A stretch of DNA of 64,000 bases from Paralvinella palmiformis (lineage: Eukaryota; Annelida; Polychaeta; Terebellida; Alvinellidae), in assembly GCA_025642065.1 (NCBI GenBank), contig JAODUP010000130.1, positions 550,001 to 614,000 on the forward strand, given 5' to 3'. Position 1 is the first letter of the stretch, and every line of letters starts with the position of its first letter. Below, piece after piece: positions 12,192 through 39,356 of the stretch. Both the position numbers and the translations under genes were made by a program. The notes below the pieces were generated by a model. That model worked only from the letters and a program-made list of their open reading frames with translations, did no database searches and had not been told where the DNA came from.

Positions 12192-13217
12192 TTTGATACC
12201 TGAATCATTTTTGGGCCACCTTTCTTCATTTAATCTCATCAGAGTAACAACATAATCAATAATCGCAGAACGGACCAGAAACAAACAGTCAGATTTACCT
12301 TGTCTACATCTGATGTCAGATAAAGGTAGCCGATCGATAACAAGTTATCTATCACCTCAGTCATTTCTTATCCACATACTGGCAGGAGGAGCTGGGCGAA
12401 TTTCATTGGAAATGCCTCGTGTCTGCTTCGCTGGTGGAAGTTTCTAAATTCTTTTCTAGAATTCCTTCTTCTCGTGCTATCTTAATGGTTAGAACGGTGC
12501 ACCAGGTTCAGACTTTCGGCCAATATGTGTTTACCTGGTAAGCGATCAGGTGTTCCTCAAATTGGCGTTGCTCCACAGCGAAATGTTATTCTTCATATGG
12601 TTGAGAGTTTTATTTTCCCTGTGATATAAGTCTACCCGTTGAGAGTCGTGGCGGAGATAACACCTGAACCAGAAGTCCTCCAGTATGTGGAAGCGACTTG
12701 CCATTGCTAGCGTTAGAAAGAGATTTACTAAACACCAAACTGGCACACAGCCTTTTTGCTCTTATTTGTTGTTGTTGTTGTTGGGAACATTTTGTTCAAC
12801 ATACTGTGGAAATTAACGAGCAGTTAATTTTCATCGGAGCAGATGAATATAATAAAATGCCACCATCTATGTTCAGTGGCAGTGGATTTTAATATTAGAG
12901 TGGCGTAGAGTGTATTACGCGCTACTCCGGTCTTGAGGCACATTCTATATCGTACTGACATCTTGGCCATATGTTCCAGCTGTGAGCAGTGTCGAGGTGA
13001 AACCAAAAATAGAGTGTTATAAAAGAGACACGTGAAGTGTTCAATGTAGTGTAAAGTTGGTTTACTGCACAATGTAAATCAATGGTTGAGTGTAATGTAA
13101 GGCAATTTTAAAGTGTAATGTAAGGTGTAGCATGCAGTATCAGTATCAAGCAGATGTAGATAGAGTGTAATGTAAGGTGTATCATGCAGTATGAGACAGA
13201 TATTGATACAGTGTAAT

Positions 13218-13488
13218 CAGTGACGTCTTAACAACATTATAGCGCCCCGCCCCCCCTCCCCCCGGACAAAGCAGTGCACTGGGACCCCTACCTACACAAC
13301 CACTCACAGCAAGTTACAAGATACATAGATTAATATGAGGCCCCCATGCTTGTGGGGCTACCCGGGCAACTGCCCAGCGTGCCCATGCGTTTAGACGGTC
13401 CAGTAGGTTTACATAAGTGTGGGTTTAACATATGCTTGGTGGGCCTCTGGGCAAATGTACATTGGGCCCATGCGTTAAGACGGCCCTG
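13218..13488. mobile_element. hAT-type MITE with 8-bp target duplication
   Basis: 271 bp. The left end CAGTGACGTCTTAAC pairs with the right end, which reads CAGGGCCGTCTTAAC on the other strand. It is flanked by AGTGTAAT at 13210-13217 and 13489-13496. The interior is GC-rich and has no coding capacity. Confidence 0.8.
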
Positions 13489-13592
13489 AGTGTAATGTGA
13501 GGCAAAAGAGGATATTTTTACTTCCTTTCACTTTAGTATGTTTTATACAATTATCTGTCATTAATACCATGGAATTATTCAATATCACGCGA

Positions 13593-13615
13593 GTGCACAC
13601 ACACACACACACCAC

Positions 13616-13650
<35 letters not shown>
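13593..13650. repeat. (CA)n microsatellite
   Basis: CA array with one ACCACAAC interruption, shortly before a SINE head. Confidence 0.9.
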
Positions 13651-13651
<1 letters not shown>

Positions 13652-13671
13652 AAAACTCTTTCTGAATCCTA

Positions 13672-13862
13672 GGGCGCCTCCGTGGTCTAGCGGTAGCGTG
13701 CTGGACCACAGGTCACTACCACCCGTGTTCCAATCCCGGCGTGGGCATATCTGAAGGTTGTTTCGTCTTTCACTTCGTCTCATTACCTTTGGAAGTCGCT
13801 CGGCCCATTTAGCCTACCATGTGCACAAAAGTGGCCGTAAAACATCAATCATCATCGTCATC
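13672..13862 (+). repeat. tRNA-derived SINE, subfamily 1
   Basis: Plus-strand copy with GGCGCCTCCGTGGTCTAGCG (A box), TGTTCCAATCCC (B box) and the GGCCGTAAAACATCAATCAT tail. It sits 23 bp after a (CA)n array. Confidence 0.85.
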
Positions 13863-14968
13863 TTTCTGAATTCTGCCATCTGTTAAAGTTTACCTAATAT
13901 TCACATTAACTTGCAATCATATGTTTAGAACGAATGGATATTTTTATCATTGCCTTGTCTATATTAATATTTCTAAATGCTGTCATGTGCTGTTAGTGCA
14001 GTAGCTGCAAACTGTCGTGACGTGTGCCAATAAAATAAGGCCAAAGTACAAATATGAACATATGTTAAATCATATTCTATCAGAATTGGATGATTTCTTT
14101 CTTTAGTATACCGTCAGACATCTCCTCGTGTTGACTTCTACTATATAGAAAAGGTCTTTGAACCATGATGTTTAGAAAACTATGTAGTTCACAGTTTTGA
14201 TTTTGTTTGTCGCAGACAAGAAAGGGTGTCCTATACGACAACATTGTGTCCAGGTAACCGATATTGTCTGTTTCTGCGAGCATCAGCTGTATCACAGTCA
14301 GTATTTGACGATGATGGGTGACATAGGTTCTGTTCATATGTTCGTGTTTACTTGTCGGGCAGATGCACAATGTCACTCTACAGTTGACAGTGCTAATATT
14401 ATAGGAAGGCTGCTAACCGTATCATAAATAACACTTTTTACCTCTTTAACAGCTGGCCAACAATACCTGTCCGTTGCCATAGTTATTACTTTGAAGTTTG
14501 ATTTGTGTTGGTTAGTCCAGCGCAGTGTGTGTGTGTGTGTGTGTGTAGAGGTGTGGCACAAAAGTGGGCTTTGTAAAGATAGCTATTATATAATTGTTTA
14601 TTTCTTTACGTGTTTTAGTTTGGTTCGGCGCCTGTTTTGCGTTAAGTAAATATTTGTTGGCATGAGTCTGGCCTTTAACACGCCAACCAAATTTAGATGG
14701 TCAGGTTCAGTGATGAATTGGCCATTGTATCTCTGACGGAGTGGTTTGTGTTGCAGGTTAATATGTTCTTTATCGTACAGAGGCCCTGTTGTCATAGACA
14801 AGTTTTAATAAAACAATGATCCATTTATATGAACGATAACTAAATCAGATAAATGAGTAACTATTATTATTATTATTATTATTATTATTGTTTTACGCAG
14901 ATTAGAATAGTTACTCGTTTACTGTGGTACCTTTATTGTTTTGTTATTATTTTAATTTAAATGAATGA

Positions 14969-14989
14969 ATGTGTGTGTGTGTGTGTGTA

Positions 14990-15033
<44 letters not shown>

Positions 15034-15114
15034 CGCGCTGTGTGGTAAACCAGGTGTATTGTTTTATATTTGTTGAAAAGTAGCCAGAGGCACTTGCACT
15101 TTAACACACACACA

Positions 15115-15147
<33 letters not shown>

Positions 15148-15169
15148 ACACGCACACACGCACACACAC
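14969..15169. repeat. Facing (GT)n-(GC)n and (CA)n-(CG)n blocks
   Basis: A GT/GC block (14969-15039) and a CA/CG block (15103-15169) lie 63 bp apart on the same strand and are largely complementary. They could form a long hairpin, and alternating purine-pyrimidine runs favour Z-DNA. Confidence 0.75.
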
Positions 15170-15944
15170 CAACGCGGGCTGATTTATTCGCAATTGTATC
15201 CATAACACAGCAACCTATTAGTATTACATAACATCATAGTATTGTCTACTAGCCGGTCACCTTCTGGCTGCATCTAGGGCTCTCCTCCTCCCGGGATCCT
15301 TAACATCTCATCAGAAGCAATCGGTTGATAACAGAGGTCTTGGATATGTTGCAGCATTTTACATCCCACGAGCAGTAGCTGTCGTGCCGCGCCGAGTATT
15401 CCCGGCTGATCAGCACTCGGCCAATATGTGTGCGTTTGCTCTCTCAGAATCCCAGCTCACTGACTGCTCATAGTCCCAGATCCTTTGGCTGAGAATTCTT
15501 TGGGAAGGACAGTTTTGTGCCAGTATAAGGCGTAATAGTTACAGTATAGCCAATGTGGTACTTATACTCACTATATGAGTGTATAATTGCATATATTACC
15601 GTGTCCGTATTGTACTGGTTACATATATGCCATTGATGGAATACATCGAACGGGAAATTAGTGAACTGGGATGTGGATTAACGAAATAACTTCTGGATCG
15701 GCATAATATCGCGTGGATCAACACATATATTTGGATCAGCAAGCAGGATATGATTTGTGAATACTTCAGACATATGTCGTTGCTGTATGCCAGGATATAA
15801 ACATACGGTGTACGTTAAGGTTGTAAATCTGTGGATGTCATCTTGAAAGATAATGTTATCATATAATTATAAACGATTATCTGGAATACGGAATATTTAT
15901 TGTTTTATAACGTCCTGGTTTGTAGTTTAGATCGTGCTTTTTAA

Positions 15945-16310
15945 TCAAAGAATATTTAATAGCGCACACACACATACATACACACACAGAGACACACACA
16001 GAGACACACATACAGACACACACAGAGACACACATACATACATACAGACACACATACATACAGACACACATACAGGCACATACAGAGACACACAGAGACA
16101 CACACAGAGACACACACACTTAATCAGAGAATATTTAATAGCACACACACACACATACAGACACACACACAGACGCACACAGTTAATCAGAGAATATCTA
16201 ATAGCACACACACACATACAGACACACACACCGAGACACACACACACTTCACCAGAGAATATTTAGTAGCACACACACATACAGACACATACACAGAGAC
16301 ACACATACTT
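15945..16310 (+). repeat. Minisatellite of CA-rich units with GAGAATATTTAATAGC
   Basis: Four copies of an A/T-rich box (near 15945, 16119, 16182 and 16247) alternate with CA/CAGA-rich stretches of variable length, giving a compound higher-order array. Confidence 0.75.
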
Positions 16311-17192
16311 TGTGTGTGTGTGTGTGTTAAATAAAATACGCTTAGCGAACATAGTTGCACAACAATTCATGAGTAATGACATAAAGAAATTAATATAGCT
16401 ATTGTTATTTATGTTATTGGCATGGGATGTGTAAACACAACAACACACACACACACACACACAGCGCGCGTGTTAAAACCCATTCGCAGTATCTCACTCA
16501 TACCCCGCCCCCCCCAAGATTAAGCAGGGGCCATGACAAAGTATTTACAGAAAGCAGACAACTTATTTTATCAGTTGATAATATCGTACCTCTTAAGCAT
16601 GCATATCTATGGCCCGGACTAGTGGTTTCTATGACAACATTATCGCAAGTCACGGTATATGTTATAAATCAATGTTTTTTTGTTGTTGTTGTTGTTGTCG
16701 TGGTAACGTTTTATTTACATTCTAAGGCTATCACGATTAAAAACCATAATATTCTAACTATTGTGTGTTCTAAATCGTTTACTAATAAATTACCAAGTCA
16801 AAACCAGAGCTCGTTTATTACAAGTGAGAATAAATCTCGCTTTCTATAAAGATAGACATTTAAATTTTCTTTTCTCAGACATTTAAACAGTTTTTTGTTT
16901 GTTTGTTTGTTTGTTTTGTACAGCGCGTCTAGAGCCATTCAATCTAAAACTAGCTACTATACTACGTTCTAAATGTACCATTTTTTGTTGCCGGTTGTTA
17001 TAAGGAAGCACAACCCGATTTAGTTCTCTTGGGTAGCGAGAACAACAAAGAGCTCGGGGTCCAAATTTGGAATCCGTGATATTAATTTTTCGCTCATTAC
17101 CTACTGCTGAGCCTTGACGCAGGCGTAAAAATGTTATATTAACCTTGATCCACGTGAGTCTGCCTCATCCTTGGGTAAGTCGGATTTGGGTG

Positions 17193-17195
<3 letters not shown>

Positions 17196-17226
<31 letters not shown>
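17196..17226. repeat. (TA)n microsatellite
   Basis: About 30 bp of TA. Confidence 0.9.
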
Positions 17227-17229
<3 letters not shown>

Positions 17230-18256
17230 TTTTTGGGCTACAGGCAACTAATTCAATTAATTCCTTGTTTGATTAGCATCAACAGATTACGATTTGCAAT
17301 GTATTGGTTGTTACCAAGGAGATATACCAACTAGAGGTAAATGTGAAACACGTCAGTTCTGATCGCTAGTGCTGTTTACCATGACATCAGCATAGCTCCA
17401 AGTAACCGTTCCAAACTCGGATTAAATTAATTACTAATTTCTCTCGCCTTTGTTGCCTGGCTCCAATCCCCCCCCTCTCCTCCACCCCCCGATATCTTGT
17501 CAGACTTTGGCCAGTTCAGTTTTTTCACCTTCTTCGCTACAAAAGCGATCTCTACTTAGAGACTGGTTGCCAAGACAACGGAATGATAGGAACATTATAG
17601 TAAATCTTGTCCGAGTGATTTCGTTTGGCAGCCTTAAGGATGTACGTAAAAAATTATAATATTATTAACCAAAAGCTAAGCTATTTAGTATATTTGCTTA
17701 GACACATACTTCTAGACAACTGTTAGATCTAGTTCGCGCTGCCGCTCCAACGCGTCTAATCCTAATCGATCCCCGGCTGCCAATTACTGGTTCCTCTAAA
17801 ATTGATTTAAATCGTAATGCGAATTGCCCAGTTTTATTTTAACTTGTAATAGCCGCAGTGGACATTCGGTAGAAAAAACTGACTAATCATCTCGGCATTC
17901 AGTGATATTTGTGGAATGAGAGGAAACATCTCGTATGACCAGTTATAACCGACACTGTGTGCACCATCCTGACCTACTGCTGGCTTAATATAGTGACTCA
18001 CTTACGAAAGAGAAAAGCGTTACTCATATAAAGACTGGATATTTAACAATGATTAGTGTAAATAAAAAAATCTATTGCTTCGTGTAATTATGTACGATGT
18101 AGAATTTGTGGAGGATTGATTATTTATAATTGTCAGGAATATATTGCATTAAAAGCTCTGTTTCTACCCCACCCCTCTCTGTGTGTGTATGTGTGGAGGG
18201 TTGATTATTTATAGTTGATATAAATATATTGCTTTGAAAGCTCTGAACCCCCCCCC

Positions 18257-18287
<31 letters not shown>

Positions 18288-18499
18288 TGTGATACACATG
18301 CAAGTACGTTCACTTTTATCAGGTCCCTAGTACACCTATAAAATACCCTGTACGGACAACTTAGCGCAGTTTGTAAATAATTCAAGTACAAAATACTTTG
18401 AGAAAAATATAACAGCAGCAGTAGCATGCTGTGATTAATTATTTATGAACTATTGGCATGATAGACATCACAAATGATACAGTATGTGTTATAGGGCAC

Positions 18500-18502
18500 T
18501 GA

Positions 18503-18536
<34 letters not shown>

Positions 18537-18550
18537 GTGTGTGTGTGTGG
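18500..18550. repeat. (GTA)n followed by (GT)n
   Basis: Eight or nine TAG/GTA units and a GT run ending in G7. Confidence 0.85.
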
Positions 18551-18657
18551 GGGGGCAGTCCCTCATAACTTACCTGTAACAGATATACTGGAAGTGACCT
18601 CTGTTTGCTCACACCAATGATTATCACATATAGTATATTCTTTTACAGGTACCATCT

Positions 18658-18788
18658 CGAACAAACAAACAAACAAACAAACAAACAAACAAACAAACAA
18701 ACAAACAAACAAACAAACAAACAAACAAACAAACAAACAAACAAACAAACAAACAAACAAACAAACAAACAAACAAACAAACAAACAA
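18658..18788. repeat. (CAAA)n tetranucleotide array
   Basis: About 130 bp of perfect CAAA units. It reads as poly(KQTN) or poly(FVCL) in long spurious ORFs. Confidence 0.95.
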
Positions 18789-19412
18789 CTGTGTGTGATA
18801 TTTTGATGACCAGGTAGTGGTAACGGTTTGGTTGGTTCCTTTTAAACCAATTCTTCTCTTTTCCATGGCGTTTTTTCGTCTTCGTATGGACAAGGTCATG
18901 CAGACCAAATTACAGTAAAACTTGCCATAAGAGACTCCTTCCCCCCACTCACACATAAAAAGACCAATATATGGTGGTCTCTCTTGCCATTAAAAACCTT
19001 GCATCTTTCTTTAGAAGTTAATAATGATATTATTATTATTATTATTATACAATTGCTTAACGGTATAATTACTTTTCAACAAAAAGTCATTAAAAATCCT
19101 GGTAACAAAGCTAGTTATTTGAAAAGTGATTAAATTAATTAAATTCATTGTCGCTAAATTAACCTTTTATATATTTTGTTAACTGATTGTTAATAAAAGG
19201 GTTTAATATCTGTGATGTCTGCAAATATAAAAATGTTATTTGGCAGCTTAATTTTAATGAACTCATTCTGAAGTAAACGCTTAAACAAGTGTGTTAATTT
19301 AATTATTTTTGGTATAATGTGTTTATATGGGTAACTTGAAATAGTTTTCATTTGTCTTTCAAGACATATAGCTATGTTTGATTTGAACTTATTAAAGATG
19401 AACATATTAATC

Positions 19413-19414
<2 letters not shown>

Positions 19415-19446
<32 letters not shown>

Positions 19447-19463
19447 TGTGTGTGTGTGTGTGT
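19415..19463. repeat. (TA)n(GT)n left of SINE
   Basis: TA then GT units ending exactly where the SINE tail begins. A similar TA/GT tract begins right after the SINE head at 19610. Confidence 0.85.
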
Positions 19464-19609
19464 GTACATGTTGCTGTTTTGTGGCTTCCAAAGTTAATTA
19501 GGAGAAGTGAAAGATGAAACACCCTTCTGACATAGCCCAGTCGGTATTTGAACCCAGGTGCTATAGATATGTGGCTAACCGCGTTACCAGTTAGGCCATG
19601 GTGGCGCCC
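19464..19609 (-). repeat. tRNA-derived SINE, subfamily 2
   Basis: Reads GGCGCCACCATGGCCTAACT at its head, with B box GGGTTCAAATACC and tail ending GCAACATGTAC. It is bordered on both sides by TA/GT microsatellite, as if inserted into one. Confidence 0.65.
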
Positions 19610-19611
19610 TA

Positions 19612-19615
19612 TATG

Positions 19616-19682
<67 letters not shown>

Positions 19683-19686
19683 GTGG
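19612..19686. repeat. (TA)n(GT)n(GC)n right of SINE
   Basis: TA, then about 22 GT units, then GC/GT alternation. Confidence 0.9.
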
Positions 19687-20514
19687 AACAGTTTCGGATC
19701 ACAGAGTTGTTCATTATAACTGACGAGAATATTTCTGTTAAACACGTAACGGTTATGTCAAAGGTTATTATAACAAAGTGCAGCGGATGGAGTATGTGAG
19801 TGAGTGGGTGCGTGTGTGTGTTGTGTTTTGTTGTTATTCCTAGGACGGGCCAGATAATGAGAAGACAGTTGTAGCTAATTAACCTATAAATAACTTTTAG
19901 AGATGCCAGCCTTCAATACGCAACAATTAACACCTAAATATGTCCGTTCTGGCATTTAATAAAATGAATTTTGCTTTCCAAATTATGACCACCGTGTTTG
20001 TGAATGTTAATAATTTCTAGCCACAGTGTTCGTTTATATTTCCTATATCAGTATATTTTATGTGTGTCAGGTTTAGGGCCAGTAAATTGTTAATAGTAAA
20101 GACAATAGATCGTAAAGATGAGATGTGGTTGTACCGAGTCACGTGACACGAGTTACGCGGTGCCCAGCCAATATAGCTATATTCCGGAGTTGCTGGTTTT
20201 CCTACCAAGAACTGTAACATTTCTGGAGAAGTGAGAAAAAACTCTTAGTACTGGCAGAGATAAGAGAATAGACTATAGGAGGCCCGCGGGAGACTATTAG
20301 CTGACAAATTTTCCTTTCTATTGCTGTTGTTGGAAAGGTGTTAATTTTGGCTCATCTTTATTGGACAGACCTACCATGATTTTGTTGTTGTTGTGTAGTG
20401 TAATTTAACAACAACAACAACACACACACACACATGTTTTGTGAGCAGTTGACATTTTGGATTTCCTTGCTCGGTAGCAATATAAAAAAAGACGCTGTGT
20501 TCTGATGAAATGAA

Positions 20515-20515
<1 letters not shown>

Positions 20516-20564
<49 letters not shown>
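20516..20564. repeat. (CA)n microsatellite
   Basis: Perfect CA array of 24 units. Confidence 0.95.
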
Positions 20565-20566
<2 letters not shown>

Positions 20567-20584
20567 TAGTGTTTATATATATTT

Positions 20585-20585
<1 letters not shown>

Positions 20586-20636
<51 letters not shown>
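20586..20636. repeat. (TA)n microsatellite
   Basis: About 50 bp of TA, 22 bp after the CA array. Confidence 0.95.
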
Positions 20637-20834
20637 GCATGCGCGCGTGAAATGTATGATGTTTGCTTAGTTTCTGTTAAGCGTTATATATTTTATTTAA
20701 GCCTCCAATGAATAGCCATTTAACTTTATCTATAATTATAGAAACCTTTCACTGGTTTAACCCATTACGATACTCAGATACTTCCTATAAACATCCGAAT
20801 CACCTGTATCGGCGCGATAGGCCTTTGAGCTGCA

Positions 20835-20847
20835 CCAGCAGGTGGCA
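20835..20847 (+). promoter_or_regulatory. CTCF-like core motif
   Basis: CCAGCAGGTGGCA fits the degenerate CTCF core CCASYAGRKGGCR at every position. It lies 0.9 kb upstream of the first DYRK4-like coding exon, at the border between repeat-rich AT DNA and the CpG-balanced region. CTCF exists widely in bilaterians, but binding here is inference. Confidence 0.35.
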
Positions 20848-21258
20848 TTTCGTGTATACGCCTCTTCCAGTTCGCCGAGAGCCCGAGATTGGGCGATAAC
20901 CGGTGATAATTCACACACCTACTACGAGACGACGAACCGCGCGCGTAGCTGGAAGACAAATCACCGAAGCATCGCGAAACCGTCGGCAAGCACGTGTTCA
21001 GGAATGTAGGTCATTAGCCGGACCCTATCGTGTTTATAACCAGCGCCCATTTCCACTCCTGTACCGATTTGGAGCATCCCGGCTGACAGCAGCGGGAATC
21101 GAGACACCGCCGCCGAGCATCTGGAAATAGCTTAAATTGGCATCCATGTAGACGTCCGGAAAGTTCACGTTGGCCTTTCTCCAGAGCTGTAAATCAGAGA
21201 ACGCTGCGACGACCGCTGTTAGAAGTCAGCCGTAATGTTTAACATAGACGAGAAGAAG

Positions 21259-21260
<2 letters not shown>

Positions 21261-21290
<30 letters not shown>
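21261..21290. repeat. (CA)n in the kinase 5' region
   Basis: Fifteen CA units within the CpG-balanced promoter-like region. Confidence 0.9.
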
Positions 21291-21293
<3 letters not shown>

Positions 21294-21440
21294 TCGCGAT
21301 GGTTTAATTACTGGTTCGTGTTAACCAGAGTACAGTGTCCGTGATGGTGGGCTAGCTGAGACAGGTCAAAGTGAGGAAGGCCGTCATCGTTTGATATTGC
21401 TCTCAGCTAACTGACACACACACAAAAAAAAACAGAAGTA

Positions 21441-21479
21441 CACACACACACACACACACATAGAGAGAGAGAGAGAGAC
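21441..21479. repeat. (CA)n(GA)n in the kinase 5' region
   Basis: CA then GA units about 280 bp upstream of the first in-frame ATG. Confidence 0.85.
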
Positions 21480-21756
21480 TGTAGGCTGGGTTCTTGCTTA
21501 TAACAAAGAACATATTTATGAGATCCAGGCGAGAACGGCAAAGATGTTATAGATAGCCATTGTTATCCGGTAATAACAGCGACTTCTTTACAAACTGGAT
21601 CTGGATGTGTGAGTTGATAAACAGATGTTGGCGTTAAGCTTACGACGAAGGAAGCCGTCTAGTTAGCGATCCTGTTTGGACAGCCAGTTATGGGCGACTC
21701 GGTTTAGTAGAATCTGTACGCTATCGGCGAAGGAGGAGATTGTCTGCGACGAGAGC

Positions 21757-38371
<16,615 letters not shown>

Positions 38372-38715
38372 TCCGGTTAGTAACTGGGATTTACACATAT
38401 CACACATTACATTTAAAACACTGATATATTTTTGGATTAAAAAAGTATTTTCTTATTAGAATTATTAAATTGTTTTCAATGAAAACATCATCATATCATT
38501 GTTTGTGGAACATACACAAATATATATAGTATTTATTGTGAGAATAGAAAGAGCTAACTGGTAGCACCATAAGGATGATTAAGCATAGTGGGTATAATTG
38601 TCTCAGTTTGTTTAAAGATGTGACATCAACAGGTCATCTTGTGATTATTGACAAGTAATGTTTATGATTATGCAGATTCCTCTTTAACATATATTTTCAT
38701 TTTGTATTTGTACAG

Positions 38716-38721
38716 AATAAA
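38716..38721 (+). promoter_or_regulatory. Poly(A) signal AATAAA downstream of the kinase gene
   Basis: An exact AATAAA about 345 bp after the DYRK4-like stop. It is a reasonable 3' end signal, and a second one follows 29 bp later. Confidence 0.5.
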
Positions 38722-38744
38722 CACTTGCTAAACTTATACTATGC

Positions 38745-38750
38745 AATAAA
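38745..38750 (+). promoter_or_regulatory. Second poly(A) signal AATAAA
   Basis: An exact AATAAA followed by AT-rich sequence containing TGTTGATG, 374 bp after the kinase stop. Either this or the hexamer upstream could set the transcript end. AATAAA is frequent in this AT-rich DNA, so the choice is unproven. Confidence 0.45.
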
Positions 38751-39322
38751 TATTAGAAATGTTGATGATTGTGCTGAACTTTAATGGGGAATTGTTGTAA
38801 GAAAATGTTAATTCTTTATACAAGTTGTCAACAATGGAAGCATAAAAAAGTCATGAATACAGATGTTTTTTTTTCTTTATTTGCAATTTCAAACTGTGTA
38901 AGTAACTTATCTCCCTAATACAACTAAGTTTGACGTTTGAAATTTAATTAGAAAAATAAATTATTTTATCCGAGTACTTGAGTAACATGATTTGTTGATA
39001 TTTGTAAATGTCCTTAGTTTCATTCTGTCAAAATGTTACTTTGCAGCAGTGACTGACTGCGTCACGCTGAAGTATTTGGTGGTGAATCAAGTGACCTTGA
39101 AACTATAACCTGGATGTTCGTTACAGTGCTAGATACTAATGCTACCAGGACAACATGGAGAAATGTAAACAGAGAAATCTTAATAGTCTTAACACTCAGG
39201 CATTCTGTCTAAATTCTTGCCTTTGTTTTATGTGAAATATTTTTTGGGGAGCCATTTTCACGAAGTTGTATACTTCCCAAATACGCTGCCTCATAATATA
39301 TGCCATACTGTGTGTATGTATG

Positions 39323-39356
<34 letters not shown>

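Larger units (their letters stand above)
1..20700. other. Gene-poor, repeat-rich intergenic region
   Basis: No convincing gene was found. It holds six tRNA-derived SINE copies plus a second SINE subfamily, an hAT MITE, a tandemly duplicated segment with a poly(A)-like end, a pentanucleotide satellite and many dinucleotide arrays. Most open frames are translations of CA/GT arrays or of SINEs. 5.5-6.85 kb is less AT-rich with more CpG, and 8.9-9.16 kb holds one coding-like frame. Confidence 0.7.
20700..21756 (+). promoter_or_regulatory. Likely promoter and 5' UTR region of the DYRK4-like gene
   Basis: From about 20800 the base composition changes from AT-rich to balanced with many CpGs (for example around 20930-21000 and 21100-21210) and stays so into coding exon 1. 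No TATA box is evident near 21.6 kb. The stretch also holds (CA)n at 21261-21290 and a CA/GA tract at 21441-21479. The transcription start and any non-coding first exon cannot be fixed by eye. Confidence 0.4.

Noticed and set aside
13475..13783. Minus-strand ORF with PRRDWNTGGSDLW and VCVCV
   Set aside because: A read-through of a SINE into a (CA)n array.
18563..18956. ORFs of repeated FVCL or KQTN
   Set aside because: They are translations of the (CAAA)n array.
21676..21756. The 27 codons upstream of ATG 21757 as coding sequence
   Set aside because: The frame there starts at TTG after an in-frame TAG at 21664; no ATG or convincing acceptor supports coding use.
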